Source: Dehalococcoidales bacterium (GTDB lineage Bacteria > Chloroflexota > Dehalococcoidia > Dehalococcoidales > DAOVUZ01). Taken from it: a DNA stretch of 7,412 nucleotides. Positions 1 to 4,770 of this stretch are shown here, in pieces. The position numbers were made by a program, and so were the translations under genes. The notes under the pieces were generated by a model. The model was not told where the DNA came from, did no database searches, and worked only from the letters and a program-made list of their open reading frames with translations. Positions within the stretch are counted from its first letter, which is position 1. Each line of letters starts with the position of its first letter. Where the stretch lies: NCBI GenBank assembly GCA_030632305.1, contig DAOVUZ010000035.1:1-7412 (forward strand). Reading direction: 5' to 3'.

Positions 1-1251
1 GAAGCAATACTGCTAGTGGCCGGGGTGTGGATACTGGCCTCAGCCTTTGGCGCCCTACCCTATGAATTGGCGCGAACATTTCAAAATTACCAGAACGCCT
101 ATTTTGAGGCTATGTCGGGCTTTACAACCACCGGGGCGACAATACTTACCGATATTGAGAGCCAGCCCCATGGTATCCTTCTATGGCGCTCGCTCACCCA
201 GTGGTTTGGGGGCATGGGAATAATAACCCTCTTTGTAGCCCTATTTCCTATATTAGGTATCGGAGCAGCCCACCTGGTTGAAGCTGAGATGCCAGGGCTT
301 CAAGCCGAGAGGTTAACAGCACGTATCCGAGACACAGTGAAGGTAGTATGGCTATTGTATCTGGGTTTTTCGGGTTTGGAGTTTATCTTACTCTGCCTAG
401 CCAAGATGCCTGCATTTGATGCGTTAACCGTTACCTTCAGCACTATGCCTACCGGGGGCTTCGCCCCTACCGATTTGAGTATCGGTGCTTATAATAGCCC
501 ATTCATTGAAGGCATCATTATTTTGTTCATGACAGTGGCGGGAGTAAATTTTGGGCTATATTACTTTCTCTTGTGGAAGCGCCAACCAAGGCACCTGTTC
601 GGCAACTCTGAATTTCGGCTCTATATTGCTCTCCTCATCGGGGCTTCCCTTTTCATAGCCCTGAACCTAATAAGTAGCATAGGGTTGTCTATTGGTGAAG
701 CTCTCAGGCATGGTAGCTTTCAAGCTGTGTCTATTATGACGACAACCGGTTTTGTTACCGCTGACTTCAATGCCTGGCCAGCCTTTGCCAGGTCGGCACT
801 ACTTATCCTGATGGTAATCGGGGCTTCAGCAGGTTCAACCGGGGGAGCATTAAAGGTTATCAGGCTCTTGGTGTTGCTGAAGCACACCTACCGCCGAATT
901 CTGCTCGCCTTTAACCCTCGAGCCATCATTCCTTTAAAAATTGGAGGAAATGTATTGTCAGAGAGAGTCATATCTGGAATTATTGGTATGACTATTTTAT
1001 ACTTTGCCATCCTTATTGTGGGTTTCCTGATAATGAGTGCTCTTGGGCTAGAACATGTGACTGCCTTATCTTCGGTGGCTGCCACTCTAGGAAACATCGG
1101 CCCTGGATTAGGTTTAGTGGGACCAACAGCTAACTATCTCTGTATTCCTGAACTGGGTAAGGTTGTTCTGATAGTATGCATGCTAGTTGGCCGCCTCGAG
1201 CTTTTCACAGTACTGGTGCTCCTTGCCCCTTCGTTCTGGAAATGGCGCTAA
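1..1251 (+). CDS. trkH: TrkH/KtrB-family potassium uptake channel subunit, 5'-truncated by the window edge
   Basis: Membrane pore subunit of a Trk/Ktr K+ uptake system. The reading frame is open from base 1, so the true start lies outside. 416 residues are visible; full-length TrkH is usually about 480, so roughly the first 60-70 residues are missing. All four pore-loop filters of the family are present: FTTTGA (visible residues 41-46), TMPTGGF (148-154), TTTGF (247-251) and TLGNIGPG (about 362-369), each with its filter glycine. The conserved gating-loop segment GASAGSTGGALK (about 274-285) follows the third pore. Hydrophobic membrane segments alternate with these loops, and the protein ends in a typical short tail, LLAPSFWKWR. 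Downstream RCK (TrkA) genes supply the cytoplasmic regulator. The stop is TAA at 1249-1251. TrkH and KtrB cannot be separated firmly from this fragment; the adjacent TrkA-like genes favour a Trk-type label. Confidence 0.95.
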   Translation, partial: EAILLVAGVWILASAFGALPYELARTFQNYQNAYFEAMSGFTTTGATILTDIESQPHGILLWRSLTQWFGGMGIITLFVALFPILGIGAAHLVEAEMPGLQAERLTARIRDTVKVVWLLYLGFSGLEFILLCLAKMPAFDALTVTFSTMPTGGFAPTDLSIGAYNSPFIEGIIILFMTVAGVNFGLYYFLLWKRQPRHLFGNSEFRLYIALLIGASLFIALNLISSIGLSIGEALRHGSFQAVSIMTTTGFVTADFNAWPAFARSALLILMVIGASAGSTGGALKVIRLLVLLKHTYRRILLAFNPRAIIPLKIGGNVLSERVISGIIGMTILYFAILIVGFLIMSALGLEHVTALSSVAATLGNIGPGLGLVGPTANYLCIPELGKVVLIVCMLVGRLELFTVLVLLAPSFWKWR

Positions 1252-1274
1252 TTAATCTTGTTGCCAAAAGAATA

Positions 1275-1303
1275 TTGTTAGTTTTTGATAAGAGGATTAT
1301 AAT
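1275..1303 (+). promoter_or_regulatory. Candidate sigma70 promoter for the usp-trkA-trkA genes
   Basis: TTGTTA (1275-1280, 4 of 6 match to TTGACA), a 17-base spacer, then a perfect TATAAT (1298-1303). Initiation would be expected near 1310, leaving a leader of about 30 bases before the usp start at 1340. It sits in the 88-base gap after trkH and would let the cytoplasmic regulators be transcribed apart from the channel gene. This is a pattern match only; the gap is AT-rich, so a chance match is possible. Confidence 0.5.
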
Positions 1304-1330
1304 AACCACTTGCTTGATAACAGCAGAAAA

Positions 1331-1334
1331 AGGA
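1331..1334 (+). promoter_or_regulatory. Shine-Dalgarno site that fixes the usp start
   Basis: AGGA (within AAAAAGGAAAGCA) lies 5 bases before ATG 1340. This supports that ATG over the in-frame TTG at 1310, which has no purine-rich site before it and would add ten residues not typical of the UspA fold. Confidence 0.6.
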
Positions 1335-1339
1335 AAGCA

Positions 1340-1789
1340 ATGGAATTCCACAGAATCTTGGTGCCTGTAATTGGCGCTGAAGCCGACGAGGAGGCGATTA
1401 AGCTCGCCTGCAGGTTGGCTAAACAGGATAAGAGCGAAGTCTACGCCGTCTATATCATCACCATGGTGCGTGAGCTACCACTAGATGCCGAAGTTGAGTC
1501 TGAAATTAGAAAGGCTGAGGATATGCTAAACCATATAGAGAACCTCGCTGAGGAACAAGGTTGCAGGATAGAGACTGACCTTCTTCAAGCCCGCGACGCA
1601 GGGCCAGCCATTATCGATGAAGCAATAGAACGAGAGGTTGACCTGATCCTAATGGGTGCTGCCTACAAAAGACGCTTTGGCGAGTTTAGCCTGGGTGAAG
1701 TATTACCTCATGTATTAAAAAATGCTCCCTGTTGCGTTATACTATATCACCAATATGCCGAGTTTACCTCAACTAAGGATGATCAATGA
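1340..1789 (+). CDS. UspA-fold universal stress protein with altered ATP-binding motif
   Basis: A 149-residue single-domain protein starting at ATG 1340. The UspA fold is shown by the first strand (FHRILVPV, residues 3-10), the helix EEAIKLACRLAKQ, the VYAVYII strand, the segment DEAIEREVDLILMGA (about 93-107) and the closing LPHVLKNAPCCVILY (122-136). The family's ATP motif is G-2x-G-9x-G(S/T). Here the three positions read G106, Y109 and G119 followed by E120, so the second glycine and the Ser/Thr are replaced. It therefore may not bind ATP canonically. Usp proteins encoded beside transporters are thought to regulate them, and I infer a regulatory role in K+ uptake. Its stop codon overlaps the next start (ATGA, 1786-1789), implying translational coupling to the RCK gene. 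Family call is firm; the ligand and exact role are unknown. Confidence 0.88.
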   Translation: MEFHRILVPVIGAEADEEAIKLACRLAKQDKSEVYAVYIITMVRELPLDAEVESEIRKAEDMLNHIENLAEEQGCRIETDLLQARDAGPAIIDEAIEREVDLILMGAAYKRRFGEFSLGEVLPHVLKNAPCCVILYHQYAEFTSTKDDQ

Positions 1790-2184
1790 AAGTAGTAATT
1801 ATGGGCTGTGGGCGAACCGGGGCTCAACTGGCCGGGTTGCTGGATGCCGACCAACATCAGGTTACTATTTTAGATACCGACACTTATAGCTTCCGAAGAT
1901 TACCGCCCGACTTTGGTGGAACAGCGCTTCTGGGTAATGGTCTTGATGAAGAATCACTTAGAAAAGCAGGCATAGAGGAAGCGGATGCCTTTGTTGCCTT
2001 AACCCAGGGTGACAACCGCAATGTCATGGCAGCTCAGATTGCCAAGCATATCTTCGATGTCCCCAAGGTAATTTGCCGTATCTACGACCCGATACGCCGG
2101 GAGCTATATAACACCCTAGGCATAGAAACCTTCAGCCCAACCACAATCTTTTCCCAGATGCTAAAGGAAAGACTGGAGACATGA
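1786..2184 (+). CDS. TrkA-type RCK N-domain protein lacking the C domain
   Basis: A 132-residue cytoplasmic nucleotide-binding regulator of the TrkH channel. It is a single Rossmann-type RCK_N domain: glycine motif GCGRTG (residues 7-12), an acidic residue at the end of strand 2 (D30, usual for NAD(H) preference), the GNGLDEESLRKAGI turn (50-63), ALTQGDNRNVMAAQIAK (71-87) and VICRIYDP (95-102). It stops shortly after IETFSPT, just where an RCK_C domain would begin. Classic TrkA (about 450 residues) is N-C-N-C. Here the modules are separate genes, and this one is N only. AAGGA about 6 bases before the ATG serves as ribosome site, and the start overlaps the usp stop by four bases. The likely partner is the next gene product. 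The ending is clean and conserved sequence continues to the tail, so I see a natural N-only form, not an obvious frameshift. Confidence 0.88.
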   Translation: MKVVIMGCGRTGAQLAGLLDADQHQVTILDTDTYSFRRLPPDFGGTALLGNGLDEESLRKAGIEEADAFVALTQGDNRNVMAAQIAKHIFDVPKVICRIYDPIRRELYNTLGIETFSPTTIFSQMLKERLET

Positions 2185-2193
2185 GGTAGAAAT

Positions 2194-2856
2194 ATGTACA
2201 TCATTATTGTCGGTGGCGGCGAGGTAGGCTATTACTTGAGCAAAGCCTTACTGAATGAAGGACACGAGATACTAGTGGTGGAAAAGGATGCAACTAGAAG
2301 TGGATTCATTATAGATGAGCTGGGCAGCGTTTGTGTCCGCGGCGATGGCTGTGAGGCAGCTACCCTGGCTCAGATCGGCACTGGCCGGGCTGATATGCTC
2401 ATCGCGGTAACCGATGATGATGAGGACAACCTGGTTGCCTGCCAAGTAGCCAAACACAAATTTAATGTCCCCCGGACTATAGCCCGCATCACAAACCCAA
2501 AGAACGAGGCTATCTTCAAGAAGCTCGGTATTGATGTTACCATAAGTAGCACTAATATTATCCTTGAATACATAGAAGAAGAGGTGCCAACACACCCCTT
2601 AACTCATTTACTAACCATTAGAGACAAAGGGCTGGAGATTGTAGAAGTAAAAATCCCCGCTGACTCAACCACGGTAGGCAAAGCGGTAAAGGAGCTTTCG
2701 CTACCACCAGAAAGTATCCTGTCTCTACTTATTCGTAAGGATCAAAAACCTCATTTGTTTACAGCTAATACTGTCCTTCAAGCTGAAGACCAGATAATAG
2801 CTGTTACTACCCCTGAGTCAGAAGAGGCACTACGAGCTGCCCTGAGAGGCACCTAA
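2194..2856 (+). CDS. trkA: TrkA-family potassium uptake regulator (RCK_N + RCK_C)
   Basis: A 220-residue peripheral subunit expected to form a gating ring under TrkH and to respond to NAD(H) or other nucleotides. The RCK_N domain spans about 1-125, with GGGEVG (7-12), E30 at the end of strand 2, RGDG (49-52), VTDDDEDNLVACQVAK (72-87) and ARITNPKNEAIFKKLGID (97-114). A helix with IIEYIEEE-like character (122-130, ILEYIEEE) links to an RCK_C domain (about 138-218), recognised by GKAVKELSLP (162-171) and the AEDQIIAVT strand (197-205). The length fits KtrA/TrkA half-size proteins. GAGG at 2183-2186, seven bases before ATG 2194, overlaps the preceding stop codon. The 9-base gap implies one operon with the preceding gene. 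The gene converges on lgt with 32 bases between the two stops, and I see no hairpin terminator there. Confidence 0.93.
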   Translation: MYIIIVGGGEVGYYLSKALLNEGHEILVVEKDATRSGFIIDELGSVCVRGDGCEAATLAQIGTGRADMLIAVTDDDEDNLVACQVAKHKFNVPRTIARITNPKNEAIFKKLGIDVTISSTNIILEYIEEEVPTHPLTHLLTIRDKGLEIVEVKIPADSTTVGKAVKELSLPPESILSLLIRKDQKPHLFTANTVLQAEDQIIAVTTPESEEALRAALRGT

Positions 2857-2888
2857 ATACTAAAAACTAGCAACCGCCCCCCATCCTT

Positions 2889-3650
2889 TCACCTTGCTCC
2901 AGCCCCCAAGCGTGTCCGGTAAGCCAGCAGGGGAATGGTGATAGCTAATACTACTATGCCAATTACTTGAGCCTGATGTAAACCAAAGAGAAACGGTGTC
3001 CCCACCCGCAGGAAACCGCCACCAACACGCCACAATGCGTATAGACTAAGGTAGATGAGAAATAGTGAGCCGTCAGGCTTGAAACGCCCTCTTAATTTGA
3101 GTAATACAGTAAAAACGAGCAGATTATATATAATCTCATAAACCTGTGTCGGGTGAACTGCCACCCCCAGGCGAGCAAAGCTATCAGGGTGAGTATAGAC
3201 CACACCCCAGGGTAAGGAAGTTGCTATACCGTAGCAGCAGCCGTTTATGGTGCAGCCTATCCTGCCTATAGCCTGAGCCAATAAGATAGCTGGCGCTAAC
3301 AAATCAGCCAGGTAACCAAACTGGAAATCGCTCAGCTTACTGTAAATCCAAATACCCAGGGCAGCACCTAAAATAGCACCGTAGAAAGTCAAGCCTTCGG
3401 CACCAAGAATCTGCCCCGGGTTCTGGCTATAATAACCCCACCTATCAACAACATGCAGTAGTCTGGAGAAAACTATCCCTGAGGGAATGCCTACCAGCGC
3501 CGCGGTAAAAATAGTATTATAAGAAAGCTTAGCCCCGCTTCTTACCTCTCGTAGCATCCACAAGACCAGCACCACCACCGCCAGGGCAACAAAAACGCCA
3601 TACCACCTGACACCGAGGAAGACTACAGGGTTTATACTAATAGTAATCAA
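2889..3650 (-). CDS. lgt: Prolipoprotein diacylglyceryl transferase, with variant signature
   Basis: An integral membrane enzyme that moves diacylglycerol from phosphatidylglycerol to the lipobox cysteine of prelipoproteins. 253 residues, slightly short for the family (about 260-290), with several hydrophobic segments. Family landmarks are GVRWYGVFVALAV near the N terminus, GLTFYGA (86-92), GRIGCTINGCCYG (129-141), HPTQVYE (166-172) and the late arginine in GGFLR (R215). The signature matches E. coli Lgt GRIGNFINGE with R143 and N149 kept (R130, N136). The E. coli H103, N146 and E151 positions appear as Y90, C133 and C138. I recall GCCYG-type Lgt proteins in other phyla, so this is probably a natural subgroup. 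The start is TTG at 3650, chosen because GGAGG lies just upstream. Codirectional with ftsY across a 162-base repeat-bearing gap; it may be read through or have its own promoter. Confidence 0.9.
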   Translation of the reverse strand: MITISINPVVFLGVRWYGVFVALAVVVLVLWMLREVRSGAKLSYNTIFTAALVGIPSGIVFSRLLHVVDRWGYYSQNPGQILGAEGLTFYGAILGAALGIWIYSKLSDFQFGYLADLLAPAILLAQAIGRIGCTINGCCYGIATSLPWGVVYTHPDSFARLGVAVHPTQVYEIIYNLLVFTVLLKLRGRFKPDGSLFLIYLSLYALWRVGGGFLRVGTPFLFGLHQAQVIGIVVLAITIPLLAYRTRLGAGAR

Positions 3651-3654
3651 TATT

Positions 3655-3659
3655 CCTCC
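3655..3659 (-). promoter_or_regulatory. Shine-Dalgarno site for lgt (TTG start)
   Basis: On the minus strand GGAGG, then AATA, then TTG. The spacing of four bases is a little short, but the core is strong. No ATG or GTG start lies close by in frame, and the first residues after the TTG lead straight into the conserved region, so TTG initiation is the best reading. Confidence 0.65.
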
Positions 3660-3660
3660 A

Positions 3661-3680
3661 ACAAATTGAGGTCGTTTAGC
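3661..3680. repeat. Direct repeat, copy 1, flanking the lgt-ftsY palindrome
   Basis: Begins with ACAAATTGAG, identical to the start of copy 2 at 3792-3811. Over 20 bases 16 positions match. The pair brackets the inverted repeat at 3694-3760 at distances of 23 and 31 bases, so the copies are not abutting target-site duplications. Copy 1 lies just upstream of the lgt ribosome site. Function unknown. Confidence 0.5.
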
Positions 3681-3693
3681 AAACTCTTTCTCC

Positions 3694-3760
3694 CCACCCT
3701 CTCTGGAGCTTTGCCCCGTCCCCTTTGAGGTTAATGAGTGAGACTCCTACGGGAGGGTGG
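3694..3760. repeat. Imperfect inverted repeat in the lgt-ftsY gap
   Basis: Outer arms CCACCCTC (3694-3701) and GAGGGTGG (3753-3760) pair perfectly over 8 bases, and an inner GGAG (3705-3708) can pair with CTCC (3744-3747). The middle holds GGAGC-TTT-GCCCC, a one-mismatch hairpin, and a GC-rich segment shared with the gap upstream of ftsY. No run of T follows either arm on either strand, so it does not look like a classic intrinsic terminator. It resembles a REP- or MITE-like extragenic element; this class assignment is inference. Confidence 0.55.
3709..3738 (-). repeat. Degenerate dispersed repeat, copy A (3' of ftsY)
   Basis: Aligns to 4725-4752 in the same orientation. On the minus strand both copies read CTCATTAA, then (after a 4-base insertion here) AAAGGGGA, then GGGG, then AAAG. 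It lies inside the larger inverted repeat at 3694-3760. Confidence 0.45.
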
Positions 3761-3791
3761 ATGGGAGCAACAGGCACTAACAAACAATCTT

Positions 3792-3811
3792 ACAAATTGA
3801 GTAGGTTTGGC
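3792..3811. repeat. Direct repeat, copy 2, flanking the lgt-ftsY palindrome
   Basis: ACAAATTGAG at 3792-3801 repeats 3661-3670 exactly, with partial similarity over the next ten bases (GTTT and GC shared). It ends just beyond the 3' end of ftsY, whose stop complement is at 3813-3815. Confidence 0.5.
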
Positions 3812-3812
3812 T

Positions 3813-4718
3813 TCATGAGCATAGTGCCTCGACAAAGGTTTCAGCATCAAAAAGAGCCATATCCTCCAGCCCGTCACCAACACCGATGAACTGGACCGGT
3901 ATTTTCAGTTCGTCACAGATAGCCAGCACTATGCCACCTTTAGCTGTACCATCCAGCTTAGCCAGAAAGATGCCGGTTACACCTACTGCCTCAGTAAAAT
4001 ATCTGGCCTGAGTTAAACCATTCTGACCTGTGGTAGCATCAAGCACCAAAATTACCTCGTGTGGTGCGGTAGCATCAGTCTTGGCTGCCACCCGCTTAAT
4101 CTTCTTAAGCTCCTCCATCAGGTTAAACTTGGTATGTAATCTACCGGCAGTATCAATAATTACCTCTGAGCAACGCCGACTGCGTGCCGCCTCCAGGGCA
4201 TCAAAGACCACCGCCCCAGGGTCAGCCCCAGGCTGATGGGCTACAACATCCACCCCTATCATTTCCCCCAGACACTTGAGCTGGTCAATAGCTGCTGCCC
4301 TAAAGGTGTCAGCCGCAACCAGTAAAACCCGCTTCCCCTCATTTTTCGAGCTATAGGCAAGCTTGGCAATAGATGTCGTCTTGCCACTGCCATTGACACC
4401 TACTACCAAGATGACTTTGGGTGGCGATGGATTATCAGCTACTCCCTCAATCTTAATGTTCAGGGTGTTGGCCATTTCTGCCTTCAGGGCAGAGCACACC
4501 TGAGAGCCGTGGCTAATCCTCTCCTCTGCCACTCGTTGCTTTACCTTCCCAATGAGCTTTTCTGTGGTATTAACCCCGACATCAGCCGAGATAAGTAGCT
4601 CCTCAAGCTCTACCCATACCCCTTCACCTATAGTAGTGCGGTCAAACAGGCGCGTTATCTGAGTAAACCAGGCATCACGGCTGCGCTTCAGTGCTTGTTT
4701 AACGAGGTTATTTATCAA
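3813..4718 (-). CDS. ftsY: Signal recognition particle receptor FtsY
   Basis: The SRP GTPase that docks ribosome-SRP complexes at the membrane with Ffh. From TTG 4718 it is 301 residues, a short form of the N and G domains without a long acidic A domain. The N-terminal helices (ALKRSRDAWFTQITRLFD, about 9-26, and VWVELEELLISADVGV, 34-49) precede the G domain: G1 GVNGSGKTT (107-115), DTFRAAAIDQL (137-147), G3 DTAGRLHTK (189-197), G4 AKLDGTAKGG (253-262) and G5 GVGDGLEDM (279-287). The usual G4 Thr before KLD is Ala here, a minor variant. The frame stays open up to 4916 inside the helicase gene, but that extension is not FtsY-like. TTG 4718 has AAGGGG six bases upstream; the adjacent GTG (4721) is possible but too close to it. 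It follows the helicase by 52 bases and could be cotranscribed. Confidence 0.95.
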   Translation of the reverse strand: MINNLVKQALKRSRDAWFTQITRLFDRTTIGEGVWVELEELLISADVGVNTTEKLIGKVKQRVAEERISHGSQVCSALKAEMANTLNIKIEGVADNPSPPKVILVVGVNGSGKTTSIAKLAYSSKNEGKRVLLVAADTFRAAAIDQLKCLGEMIGVDVVAHQPGADPGAVVFDALEAARSRRCSEVIIDTAGRLHTKFNLMEELKKIKRVAAKTDATAPHEVILVLDATTGQNGLTQARYFTEAVGVTGIFLAKLDGTAKGGIVLAICDELKIPVQFIGVGDGLEDMALFDAETFVEALCS

Positions 4719-4724
4719 CACTAT

Positions 4725-4730
4725 CCCCTT
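4725..4730 (-). promoter_or_regulatory. Shine-Dalgarno site for ftsY, within repeat sequence
   Basis: Minus-strand AAGGGG is separated by ATAGTG (6 bases) from TTG 4718. This spacing favours TTG 4718 over GTG 4721, for which only three bases would remain. The site is part of the GC-rich repeat that also occurs 3' of ftsY. Confidence 0.55.
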
Positions 4731-4752
4731 TATCCCCTTCCCCTTTAATGAG
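4725..4752 (-). repeat. Degenerate dispersed repeat, copy B (5' of ftsY)
   Basis: Second copy of the element at 3709-3738, same orientation. On the minus strand it reads CTCATTAAAGGGG, then AAGGGG, then ATAAAGGGG. It overlaps the ftsY ribosome site and the palindrome at 4738-4757. Confidence 0.45.
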
Positions 4753-4757
4753 GGGAA
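4738..4757. repeat. Short perfect palindrome between helicase and ftsY
   Basis: Arms TTCCCCT (4738-4744) and AGGGGAA (4751-4757) pair over 7 bases around a 6-base loop. On the ftsY message it would form a hairpin just ahead of the ribosome site. Confidence 0.55.
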
Positions 4758-4770
4758 AGAAAAGTTTTTA

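Noticed and set aside
2272..2595. Minus-strand open frames opposite the second trkA gene
   Set aside because: They are antisense shadows of a clearly conserved RCK gene, with no recognisable domain.
2857..2888. Bidirectional terminator between the converging trkA and lgt genes
   Set aside because: The 32-base gap has a C-rich run but no inverted repeat that would form a hairpin.
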